This document shows, piece by piece, positions 6,067-13,036 of a DNA stretch of 28,453 bases (the first letter of the stretch is position 1; every line of letters starts with the position of its first letter). The notes under the pieces are model-generated. The model searched no databases, was not told the DNA's origin, and was given only the letters and a program-made list of their open reading frames with translations. This stretch comes from Rickettsiales bacterium (lineage in GTDB: Bacteria; Pseudomonadota; Alphaproteobacteria; Rs-D84), in the NCBI GenBank assembly GCA_031267375.1, contig JAIRZE010000013.1, forward strand, positions 1-28,453. The letters are read 5' to 3'. The position numbers and the translations under genes are program-made.

Positions 6067-6963
6067 ATGCAAACCCAGTCGTACCAAATGATATTGCCAG
6101 ATATAAATAATATCCGTGCCGGATATAGAAAAATAACCCTGTCAGAAGCGGCAATTCAAATGGGTGGCCTGTGTTCAAGAGATGACAGTAATAGAATTTG
6201 TCAAGAAAAAGTGGGCTATGTTCGGTCGCGTTCGGCTTTTGGCGATGACGACTCGCAGGATGTGAACGACGGTGGCGATGTCGACTGGAACTACGGTATT
6301 AATCCGAGGCTCGCCGCCCGCCCCGCTTTGCAAGCATCATCTATAGATCCTGAAATCCGCGCGAGCAACGCGAGCGCCAGGGAAATTAATGGCTCTAAAT
6401 TTGAAGTGATCGGCGGATTAGTCGCATACCCGCGCGATTTGGCCCCAAAAGAAGTGCAAAAGATACTGAACCGTGAAGATAACTCTAATTCCAACGAACC
6501 GTCCGGAAAGAGCTATACGATCAATGTTGCGGATAGCACCCAGAACCCAGGCTCGGCAAAGGATGTGAAGCTGGTGCAGCACCCTGGAATTTTATTCCAG
6601 GGCAAGGAATATGCCAGAATAGTTGGTAATCCTGCGGATAACGACAGCATATTCAAGAATGGCGAAAAGGCGCGGAAAGACGAAGGGCTTTGGTTCCAGG
6701 TAATGGATTATGACTTGATCCGGAACGCGGCGGACGAATGGATGTTTGACATCTGCCCGTTTGCGAATATACCGCTGGACTTTAAGTCATACAATGGGGA
6801 CTTTGCGCAAACATATATGAGTAAGTTCTTGAATGAATATTTTGGAAAAGAGATAGTAAAGGAACTGTCGCAGGACCAGATAAGAAAGATAATAAAAGAT
6901 TTGGAAGGGCAGAAAAAGCTTGCCGAGAAAAGATTACAGGACTGGCAGGCCAGATTGAAATAG
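6067..6963 (+). CDS. DGR target protein carrying the variable repeat
   Basis: The 298-residue protein contains the variable repeat at residues 49-88, reading VGYVRSRSAFGDDDSQDVND and then GGDVDWNYGINPRLAARPAL. The pattern of an aromatic and Arg/Ser start, a polar diversified loop with a central Trp, and an RPAL end resembles the ligand-binding end of C-type-lectin-fold DGR targets (FGE-sulfatase or DUF6273-like). Unusually, only 48 residues precede it and about 210 follow. The latter include a Trp/Phe-rich part (GLWFQVMDYDLIRNAADEWM) and a segment (YMSKFLNEYFGKEI) resembling the N-terminal half of DUF6273 proteins, then a charged helical tail. AGGA at 6057-6060 fits ATG 6067, and an in-frame stop at 6061 excludes an upstream start in this frame. 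No signal peptide is evident. The ligand is unknown. Confidence 0.8.
   Translation: MQTQSYQMILPDINNIRAGYRKITLSEAAIQMGGLCSRDDSNRICQEKVGYVRSRSAFGDDDSQDVNDGGDVDWNYGINPRLAARPALQASSIDPEIRASNASAREINGSKFEVIGGLVAYPRDLAPKEVQKILNREDNSNSNEPSGKSYTINVADSTQNPGSAKDVKLVQHPGILFQGKEYARIVGNPADNDSIFKNGEKARKDEGLWFQVMDYDLIRNAADEWMFDICPFANIPLDFKSYNGDFAQTYMSKFLNEYFGKEIVKELSQDQIRKIIKDLEGQKKLAEKRLQDWQARLK
6211..6331 (+). repeat. DGR variable repeat (VR) within the target gene
   Basis: This is the counterpart of the template repeat at 5439-5559, 772 bp away, on the same strand and in frame with the target gene. Substitutions relative to the template cluster in 6238-6299, and all but one replace a template adenine. The encoded diversified residues change from an Asn-rich stretch (NGNGNSQNVNDDGDDNWNNN) to FGDDDSQDVNDGGDVDWNYG. 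The conserved 3' 31 bp (6301-6331) would contain the site where mutagenic homing initiates. Confidence 0.95.
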
Positions 6964-6981
6964 TGAGATTGAGATAAGTTG

Positions 6982-7005
6982 AACCCGCGCAACGCGCGGG
7001 TTTTT
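6982..7005 (+). terminator. Intrinsic terminator after the DGR target gene
   Basis: AACCCGCGC (6982-6990) pairs with GCGCGGGTT (6994-7002) across a 3-nt loop and is followed by a T-run. It lies 20 nt after the target stop codon. Confidence 0.9.
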
Positions 7006-7042
7006 GGAAAACGATCTGTTAAATAGTTTATTGATAAGATGT

Positions 7043-7195
7043 TAAGCTCGGTGGCAATTCCCCTTCGCTGGCGAAGGGGTGGCATCTCGGCGGAGCCCGC
7101 AGGGCGGAGACGGATGACGGGGTAGTGGATAAAGATTTATTATCAACCACTACCCCGCCCCCTTCGCCAGCGAAGGGGAATTTAGACCGAGCTTT
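7043..7195. repeat. Full-length AGCTCGGT palindromic element
   Basis: The termini AAGCTCGGTGGCAATTCCCC and GGGGAATTTAGACCGAGCTT are inverted. Inside them, CTTCGCTGGCGAAGGGG pairs with CCCCTTCGCCAGCGAAG, and an inner palindrome GGGGTAGTGGATAA / TTATCAACCACTACCCC closes the structure. This is one of the best-preserved full copies in the window. The 300 nt between the target gene and the reverse transcriptase hold only this element and a terminator. Confidence 0.85.
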
Positions 7196-7264
7196 ATCGT
7201 AATAAAATTGTTAAATTGTTTAACAAAGCGTTATAAAACACTCTAATTTAACCAAAGTCCGAAT

Positions 7265-8329
7265 ATGACGCTGGATGAAATTTTTACTTTTGAAAATCTT
7301 TATGATGCTCACAGATTATCCAGGCGGTCCAAGCAGCACAAGCGCGGAACCATCTTGTTTGAAATAGAATTGGGAAAAAATCTGGCAAAGCTTCAAAAAG
7401 AACTCTGTTCAAAAAAGTACAAGCTGGGCGCTTATCGCGTTTTCAAAATTCACGATCCAAAAGAGCGTTTGATAGAGGCTTTGCCTTACCGCGACCGCGT
7501 CGTTTTGATGTGCTTTTGCAAAAATGTTTTGGAACCGCGGCTGGAACCGCGCTTGATTTACGACAATGCTGCGTCGCGCCGCGGGCGCGGGACCAGCTTT
7601 GCCATAAACCGCCTGCACAAGTTTATGCGCGCCTTGTTCATACAGAACAAGACAAACGACTTGTATTTCCTGAAATGCGACATAGCTAAATATTTCGCCA
7701 GCATAAATCACGATATTTTATTAGCCAAGCTGGCGGACGCAGGTTTTTCCGCAGACGAAATGTGGTTTATGCGGGGCGTTGTAAAGTCTCATTCCGATAT
7801 CGGTTTGCCGCTGGGAAATCAGACCAGCCAATGGTTTGCTATTTTATATCTGGATTCTTTGGACAGGCTGATAAAAGAAAACCTGCGCGTAAAATATTAC
7901 ATTCGGTATATGGACGACTTTGTCCTGCTGCACAAAGACAAAGACCGTTTGAATTTATGCCGCGCGCGCATTGCCGATTTCTGTCAAAACAATTTGAATT
8001 TGCGGCTGAACAAAAAAACTCAGGTTGGAAAGCTGGCGGACGGAGTGGACTTTCTGGGCTTTAACCACAGGCTGGGGGAAACCGGCGCGCTGATCAGGAA
8101 TCTGCGCGCGTCCGCCCGCGTCAGGCAGGGCAAATACTTGAAGCTATTGGATTACTGCGTTATGAATGATATTGTCGGGACGGATTATCTGGCCGCGCGA
8201 AAGTCCTCGTTCTTGAATAACTTGATCGGGACAAAACAGAAAAAGTCCGTTTCAAACAGGCTGCAAGTCATAGAAAAGAAGAAACTGTTGAATGGATTTT
8301 ACAGAGAATGGCTGGCGCTGGCGGTATGA
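7265..8329 (+). CDS. DGR-type reverse transcriptase
   Basis: In DGRs this enzyme makes adenine-mutagenised cDNA from the template RNA, which replaces the variable repeat. The 354-residue product has the reverse transcriptase motifs in order: a basic N-terminal region with GAYRVFKIHDPKERLIEALP, YRDRVVLMCFCKNVLEPR, SRRGRGTSFAINRL, the first catalytic Asp in FLKCDIAKYFASI (138-144), LGNQTSQWFA (183-189), YIRYMDDFVLL (YMDD 215-218), and KTQVGKLADGVDFLGF. Replacement of the retroviral-type QG motif by LGxxxSQ is the hallmark separating DGR enzymes from group II intron and retron enzymes. There is no maturase X or HNH domain. ATG 7265 has no obvious Shine-Dalgarno sequence, suggesting low expression. 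It is the last gene of the cassette. Confidence 0.95.
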   Translation: MTLDEIFTFENLYDAHRLSRRSKQHKRGTILFEIELGKNLAKLQKELCSKKYKLGAYRVFKIHDPKERLIEALPYRDRVVLMCFCKNVLEPRLEPRLIYDNAASRRGRGTSFAINRLHKFMRALFIQNKTNDLYFLKCDIAKYFASINHDILLAKLADAGFSADEMWFMRGVVKSHSDIGLPLGNQTSQWFAILYLDSLDRLIKENLRVKYYIRYMDDFVLLHKDKDRLNLCRARIADFCQNNLNLRLNKKTQVGKLADGVDFLGFNHRLGETGALIRNLRASARVRQGKYLKLLDYCVMNDIVGTDYLAARKSSFLNNLIGTKQKKSVSNRLQVIEKKKLLNGFYREWLALAV

Positions 8330-8337
8330 AAAAATAT

Positions 8338-8366
8338 TTGCAAATCGTACGGATTTGGAATAATAT
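8338..8366 (+). promoter_or_regulatory. Probable promoter for rplQ
   Basis: TTGCAA (8338-8343) and TAATAT (8361-8366) are spaced by 17 bp, about 85 nt upstream of rplQ. Because rpoA ends in a strong terminator and 4.7 kb of other genes intervenes, rplQ needs its own promoter; this is the best candidate I can see. Confidence 0.5.
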
Positions 8367-8450
8367 AGCATAAATTCGCAAATTCTGAAATATTCAGGTT
8401 GCGATAATGTCAATCCCCGGACGGGGCTGCAACGCAAAAAGGAGCGCATT

Positions 8451-9002
8451 ATGAGACATCAAAAAGCAGGACGCAAATTCAACCGCGACACCAACGCCCG
8501 CAAAGCTTTATTTGTCGGACTGGTCAAAAACTTGGTTGAACGCGAACAAATCAAGACAACTCTGCCAAAGGCAAAAGACCTGCGCAGCGTTGTGGAAAAA
8601 ATTATCACTATCGCGAAAACTGATTCTGTCGCGAACCGCCGCTTGGTGGCCAGCAAGCTGGACAATTCTTCTGACGGCACTGTCAAAAAATTATTCACCG
8701 TTCTGGGGCCGCGCTATGCAAAGCGCCCGGGCGGATATACTCGCGTTTTGAAAGCCGGGTTTCGTTATGGAGATGCGGCGCCTATGGCTGTTATTGAATT
8801 GGTTGACCGCGATCCGGATGCGAAAAAGAATCCAAAGGCCAATATAAAGGCCGCCGCACCGGCAGACGCCGCCGCGTCGGAAAAGAAAGAGCCGAAAGTT
8901 GCAAAAGCGCCTGTGGCAAAGGTCGCGCGCGAAACCGGCGCTGCGAAAGCCACCGCCGCGAAAAAGGAAGTATCTGTAAAACGCAGAGCAACCGGAAAAT
9001 AA
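8451..9002 (+). CDS. rplQ: 50S ribosomal protein L17
   Basis: L17 binds 23S rRNA near the polypeptide exit tunnel. The family core is clear: MRHQKAGRKFNRDTNARKAL, LVKNLVEREQIKTTLPKAKDLRSVVEKIITIAK, NRRLVASKL, LFTVLGPRYAKRPGGYTRVLKAGFRYGDAAPMAVIELVDRD. The 183 residues exceed the usual 120-140 because of a C-terminal Ala/Lys-rich extension (about residues 125-183), as seen in other alphaproteobacteria. GGAG lies 7-8 nt before ATG 8451. The gene is normally directly downstream of rpoA; here the DGR cassette lies between them. Confidence 0.97.
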   Translation: MRHQKAGRKFNRDTNARKALFVGLVKNLVEREQIKTTLPKAKDLRSVVEKIITIAKTDSVANRRLVASKLDNSSDGTVKKLFTVLGPRYAKRPGGYTRVLKAGFRYGDAAPMAVIELVDRDPDAKKNPKANIKAAAPADAAASEKKEPKVAKAPVAKVARETGAAKATAAKKEVSVKRRATGK

Positions 9003-9030
9003 AAAACGCGCCCCGCTGGGGCGTTTTTTA
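9003..9030 (+). terminator. Intrinsic terminator after rplQ
   Basis: AAAACGC and CCCC pair with GGGG and CGTTTTTT across a short GCT loop, immediately after the rplQ stop codon. A run of degenerate TAGCAAT heptads follows at 9031-9061 without a clear complementary partner. Confidence 0.9.
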
Positions 9031-9067
9031 ATTAGCAGTTAGCAATTATCAATTAGCAATTTGTGGA

Positions 9068-9202
9068 ATAAAACTCGGTGGAAATTCCCCTCCTTGGAGG
9101 GGTGGCGCCGCAGGCGCCGGGGTGGGTTTTCTTATTAGAGCACCCACCCCGCCCGCTCCGCGGGCACCCCTCCACAGGAGGGGAACTTTCACCGAGTTTT
9201 AT
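9068..9202. repeat. Full-length AGCTCGGT palindromic element
   Basis: The ends ATAAAACTCGGTG and CACCGAGTTTTAT are perfect inverted repeats. They enclose AAATTCCCCTCCTTGGAGGGG, GGCGCCGCAGGCGCC, a loop palindrome GGGGTGGGT...CACCCACCCC and a second GC stem. The element lies between rplQ and the first cysteine-rich protein gene; the 288-nt spacer holds nothing else beyond the terminator and a heptad run. Confidence 0.85.
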
Positions 9203-9290
9203 CATTTCATATAAATTTTTCATTCTTCATTTTTCATTTTTATAAAATCCCAATCTGTGATAAAATAAGTTCAATCAAAAAGAATTTTTT

Positions 9291-12287
9291 ATGAATCAGT
9301 TTCGTAATCTGGCTGTCGGATTATCTTTTTTATCCCTGTTTTCCGCGGATTCCGCATTCGCCGCCGCCCCCGTGCGCGGCGCGCGAAATACAGCCGCCCC
9401 TGCATCCGCTGCCGCTCCTGAATCATCCGCGCCGGGTGTAAATTCCGCCCGCGCTGCGCGCGCGCCTGTTGCCGCTCGGGCCGCAGCCCCGGCGCCGGCC
9501 GCCCCAGTCGTTGCCGCGCGATCCGGCACTACGCCGACATCTGCGCCAAAGACCGGCGCCGCGCCCGTTGTCGCCGCACGCGCAGGCCAAATGCAAAGCG
9601 TTAAATCAAACGGAACCACCATTGCCGGCGCCACTAAAAACACCGCGGTCAGCGAGCAATGCAAAGAAAAATACTATGGCTGTATGGATTCTTTCTGTAT
9701 GGTTGAAAACGACAATGGCGGACGCTGTGTTTGCAGTAATCGGAAAGCTGAACTGGATACCGCTTTGGCAGAAATTGAAAAACTGAATACCAACATTGTC
9801 GCGTTGCGCACAAAGGGCGTTGAAACCATAGAAATGGGCGCAAAGGCAGATGCTGTTATGTCCACTGCGGATGCCGCTGTGAAAAAGGCCCTGGGCGCCG
9901 GCGAAGAAGAAAAGCCGAAAAGCCGCCGCCGCACTTTGGATATGTCGTCTATCTGGGAAGATTCCAATATTTTGGATGTAGAAGAAATTATCGCGCCACC
10001 AAAAGAAGATGCGTTGTCCGGCAAGCGCGGCGATGCATTGCATCAGACTGTTGCGGAAATCTGCGTCAATCAAATGCGCGAATGCGGATCGGATATAGAA
10101 ATGCTGCAAATGATGTATACTCAGCAGATTCGCAGTGATTGCAGCGCTTATGAAAACTATTTGAAAAAGCAAAAGAACGAAGCGCAAAAGACCCTGTCCG
10201 TTGCGGAAAGCGAAGTGCGCGCCGCCGCGTTGGAATCTTTCAACAATGCAAACAAATACGATTTGGGCCAATGCGTTTTGGAATATAAAAAGTGTTATAT
10301 AAACACCGCGGGCTGCGGTGAAGACTTTTCCGGATGCGTCGGAATCGCGGCGGCTGAAAATGCCAAGATGTCCGGCAGCAACAAAGCCAGTATGAAAATG
10401 TATAACATCAAGGGCGGGTCTACCCAGATTTCTATCGCGGCCAGTTCTTATGATGCGGTGCTTTCCAAAAAGCCGATTTGCGACAGCATCACAAGTTCCT
10501 GTATGCTGGTGCGCGACCAAGTGTTTGACGCGTTCCTGCGCGAAGTCGCGCCTCAGTTGAAAACCGCGGAATTAATTGCGGAATCAAATTTGCGCCAATC
10601 TTGCTTGGCCAATATTTCCGGCTGTTTCCAAAAGGCTTGCAAAGACACTATGGATCCGAAAGATCCGGACGGATCGTATGATATGTGCTTGTCGCGGCCC
10701 GAAGCGATTCGCTCACTTTGCCGCGTTCAGATAGATCCGTGCGTCCAGGCAGAGCCCCTTATTATGGATATGGTTTATGCAAAGCTGGCGGCGATGCGCG
10801 TTGACGCCTGCACCAACGAAGTAAAGGCTTGCTTTACATCTGAAAATGCTTGCGGCGAAAATTTCGCGAACTGTATCGGCCTGGATCTGGAAGGCATAAA
10901 GTCTATGTGCCCGATTGAAAAACTGACCGCTTGCGTCAAAGATACCACCGCCAATCTGAAAAACAAAACTTTGGCCGATTATCCAGAAGCTGAAACCAGT
11001 GTAAATAATATTCTTGCCGGAATTTATTTGCAGGTTGATAACAACGCCTTTGCCCAGTGCGATAAAATCGTAAAGACCAAGGTGGCCGAAATCTGCGGCA
11101 CCGCCGAAACGGGCCAGGGCTGCGATGCTTTTGCCGATGACAAGTATCTGGGAACGGAATCATTGGCTTCGTACAAAGATAAAAACGGCGACTTTGTCAT
11201 AACCGGCTTGATGTCTATCGGAAAAATAAATATCCAGACCAGCACCGCGACCGACGGCAGAGAGTCTTTGCAAAAGTATGTTATGTCAATGCCATCCGTT
11301 TCAAATCCAACGATTTCTGAAAGCACTACGACCACAAAAGACGGCGATACCGTAACTGTGAAAAAGTTTATTGAAACGGCCGCGAATCAATCCACGGTTG
11401 ATATGATAAATAATTCGCTGGAATCTATTGCCGGACGCATAGGCACCAAGGTCGCAATGCTGACCGGCGATACAAAAGTTGGATACTGCGTGTCAGGGCG
11501 CGATATGTCCCAGATAACGGGCCGCGGCAAAACGGCGCCACGCTTCCCACACTTGCTGGATTCTTATATCCTTAACATCATAGACTCCGGGTTAGAGCAG
11601 GCGAATAAAAACTATACCGCTAAACTTAATGAGCTGAAAGCAAAAGCATTAAAAGACCAGAGCGACGAAGTAAAATCTATGACTTGCGCCAGCACGGTTA
11701 ACAATGCGGCTGATCCTATTTGCGAAGAATGGATGTCCGCCAGCCAATGGTTGGATCAGAATCCTACAAACTCTCTGTCAACCGCAATTGCGAACAGCGC
11801 TGTTTTGAATACCGTATTCGGAAACGAAAAGAAAATTTGCAAGAAATGGGGCAGCGGCGAATTCAAAATTGAAGAAAGTTCCGGCGACAAGGGCTTTACA
11901 AAAGGCGGAACGGAATATGTCATTTCCGGTCAGAAACTGGCCGCTGTCGTGAATACGGCGGCGCGCGGTCAATCTGATAGAATTCAGACGGACACCTTTG
12001 GAAATATGATGGCGACGATTACACAGACCAGCAATTATTCCGCCGCAGATCAAACCTGCACCATTATTACTACCACCAATACCTGCAAAAATGCAAAAGA
12101 AGTCGTTTTGACCGATACCAAGACAACGACTAATAACGGTGGCGGCGGTATTTTGAATCTGGGCAGTTTCAGTATTGGTGGCGGAAGCAAGAGAGTTTCT
12201 ACAACCGAAACCAATCAATCATTTGAAGGCGCGGTCTGCACTGAATTCCAAGGCCCCGTCGTAGACACACAGGTTATAAAGATGTAG
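9291..12287 (+). CDS. Large secreted cysteine-rich protein, unknown function
   Basis: The 998-residue protein starts with a signal peptide ending near DSAFA (about residue 24), then a 90-residue Ala/Pro/Arg-rich low-complexity region, then a long cysteine-rich helical region. At least two complete copies of a module C-x6-C-x6-C-G-E-[DN]-F-x2-C are visible (CVLEYKKC...CGEDFSGC and CTNEVKAC...CGENFANC), plus partial ones (CKEKYYGCMDSFC, CLANISGCFQKAC). Coiled-coil-like helices lie between (ELDTALAEIEKLNTNIVAL). The C-terminal third is Thr/Asn-rich with a glycine-rich patch (NNGGGGILNLGSFSIGGG). The cysteine spacing implies disulfide-linked helical hairpins in the periplasm or outside the cell. 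Related modules occur in the proteins at 18291 and 19218. I do not recognise a named family. Confidence 0.85.
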   Translation: MNQFRNLAVGLSFLSLFSADSAFAAAPVRGARNTAAPASAAAPESSAPGVNSARAARAPVAARAAAPAPAAPVVAARSGTTPTSAPKTGAAPVVAARAGQMQSVKSNGTTIAGATKNTAVSEQCKEKYYGCMDSFCMVENDNGGRCVCSNRKAELDTALAEIEKLNTNIVALRTKGVETIEMGAKADAVMSTADAAVKKALGAGEEEKPKSRRRTLDMSSIWEDSNILDVEEIIAPPKEDALSGKRGDALHQTVAEICVNQMRECGSDIEMLQMMYTQQIRSDCSAYENYLKKQKNEAQKTLSVAESEVRAAALESFNNANKYDLGQCVLEYKKCYINTAGCGEDFSGCVGIAAAENAKMSGSNKASMKMYNIKGGSTQISIAASSYDAVLSKKPICDSITSSCMLVRDQVFDAFLREVAPQLKTAELIAESNLRQSCLANISGCFQKACKDTMDPKDPDGSYDMCLSRPEAIRSLCRVQIDPCVQAEPLIMDMVYAKLAAMRVDACTNEVKACFTSENACGENFANCIGLDLEGIKSMCPIEKLTACVKDTTANLKNKTLADYPEAETSVNNILAGIYLQVDNNAFAQCDKIVKTKVAEICGTAETGQGCDAFADDKYLGTESLASYKDKNGDFVITGLMSIGKINIQTSTATDGRESLQKYVMSMPSVSNPTISESTTTTKDGDTVTVKKFIETAANQSTVDMINNSLESIAGRIGTKVAMLTGDTKVGYCVSGRDMSQITGRGKTAPRFPHLLDSYILNIIDSGLEQANKNYTAKLNELKAKALKDQSDEVKSMTCASTVNNAADPICEEWMSASQWLDQNPTNSLSTAIANSAVLNTVFGNEKKICKKWGSGEFKIEESSGDKGFTKGGTEYVISGQKLAAVVNTAARGQSDRIQTDTFGNMMATITQTSNYSAADQTCTIITTTNTCKNAKEVVLTDTKTTTNNGGGGILNLGSFSIGGGSKRVSTTETNQSFEGAVCTEFQGPVVDTQVIKM

Positions 12288-12300
12288 TGTATAGATATGC

Positions 12301-12346
12301 TTGACTTTTGCTATGTTTTGATATATACTTTTGATATATATCAAAA
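12301..12346 (+). promoter_or_regulatory. vapBC promoter and operator palindrome
   Basis: TTGACT (12301-12306) and TATACT (12324-12329) are separated by 17 bp. The perfect 18-bp palindrome TTTTGATATATATCAAAA (12329-12346) abuts the -10, and its half TTTTGATATATA is repeated directly at 12316-12327, covering the -10. This is the expected layout for autorepression by a VapB-VapC complex. Confidence 0.75.
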
Positions 12347-12360
12347 TCAAAGAGTTAAAA

Positions 12361-12627
12361 ATGTTAACACAAAACGATACTTCTTCAGATATTGCAAAAG
12401 TTTTTATGACTGGTCGCAGCCAGGCTGTTCGCATACCAAAGGCATTCAAATTCAATTCGGATGAACTTGTTATAAAGCCTTATATGGGGGGCGGGGTCAT
12501 ATTGCAATATCCGCCAAAGAAAACAGAAAATTGGTTGGTAAATTTCTTAAAAAACACTACGCCAAATCCAGATTTTGTCTTGGACAGGCCAGATAACACA
12601 ATTCCCCAGAAAAGAGATTTATTCTGA
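12361..12627 (+). CDS. vapB: VapB-type antitoxin (AbrB/SpoVT fold)
   Basis: The 88-residue protein has the swapped-hairpin AbrB-like N-terminal DNA-binding domain: AKVFMTGRSQAVRIPKAFKF is the family signature (GRSQAVRIPK). The C-terminal part is the presumed toxin-neutralising tail. Antitoxins of this kind bind and inhibit the cognate PIN-domain VapC and repress their own operon. ATG 12361 is chosen over the in-frame ATG at 12331, because the latter lies inside the operator palindrome. The stop overlaps the vapC start by one base (TGATG), implying translational coupling. Confidence 0.88.
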   Translation: MLTQNDTSSDIAKVFMTGRSQAVRIPKAFKFNSDELVIKPYMGGGVILQYPPKKTENWLVNFLKNTTPNPDFVLDRPDNTIPQKRDLF

Positions 12628-13031
12628 TGTCAAAAATTTATGTTCTGGATACAGACATATCCAGTTATTTTATAAAAGGCATCTATGAAACTATTGGGCA
12701 AAAATTGCAGAAATTGCCTGACGATAGTATTTTTATAACATCAATAACTGTGGCTGAATTATTGTTCGGGGCAGAAAAACGAAAAAATAAAAAATTGACT
12801 GCGGATGTAAATGCTTTTATATCGGAAGCAAGAATATTGGCTTTTGATACCAATGCAGCAGAGGTTTATTCAAAAATCCGTACTGTTTTGGAAGATTCAG
12901 GAACGCCAATCGGGAATATGGATATTATGATAGCATCTGTTGCTATTGCAAATGATGCTGTATTGGTAACTAATAATTCAAAACATTTCAAGTATATTAA
13001 AAATTTAGAGCTTGAAAATTGGGCGGAATAA
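12627..13031 (+). CDS. vapC: VapC-type PIN-domain ribonuclease toxin
   Basis: VapC toxins are Mg2+-dependent ribonucleases that typically cleave tRNA or rRNA. The 134-residue length is typical. Acidic PIN-domain residues are visible: Asp8 in YVLDTD, Glu44 in TVAELLFGAEKR, Asp99 in IGNMDIMIASVAI, and the LVTNNSKHF segment, in which Asn replaces the fourth acidic residue, as is common in this subfamily. The three core residues are intact, so the toxin is probably active. It is translationally coupled to vapB and ends 5 bp from the convergent gene on the minus strand. Confidence 0.9.
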   Translation: MSKIYVLDTDISSYFIKGIYETIGQKLQKLPDDSIFITSITVAELLFGAEKRKNKKLTADVNAFISEARILAFDTNAAEVYSKIRTVLEDSGTPIGNMDIMIASVAIANDAVLVTNNSKHFKYIKNLELENWAE

Positions 13032-13036
13032 TTGCT

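Noticed and set aside
6332..6420. Cruciform hairpin directly after the variable repeat, as in some DGRs
   Set aside because: Only weak, short CGCGAG-type complementarities are visible; not enough to call a conserved structure.
7265..8329. Group II intron or retron reverse transcriptase
   Set aside because: No maturase or HNH domain and no intron RNA ends or msr/msd structure are seen; the LGxxxSQ motif and the matched repeats fit a DGR.
9606..10520. Long minus-strand open frame inside the 998-residue gene
   Set aside because: It is an antisense frame of a clearly coding plus-strand gene with a signal peptide and cysteine modules; it has no promoter or recognisable domain.
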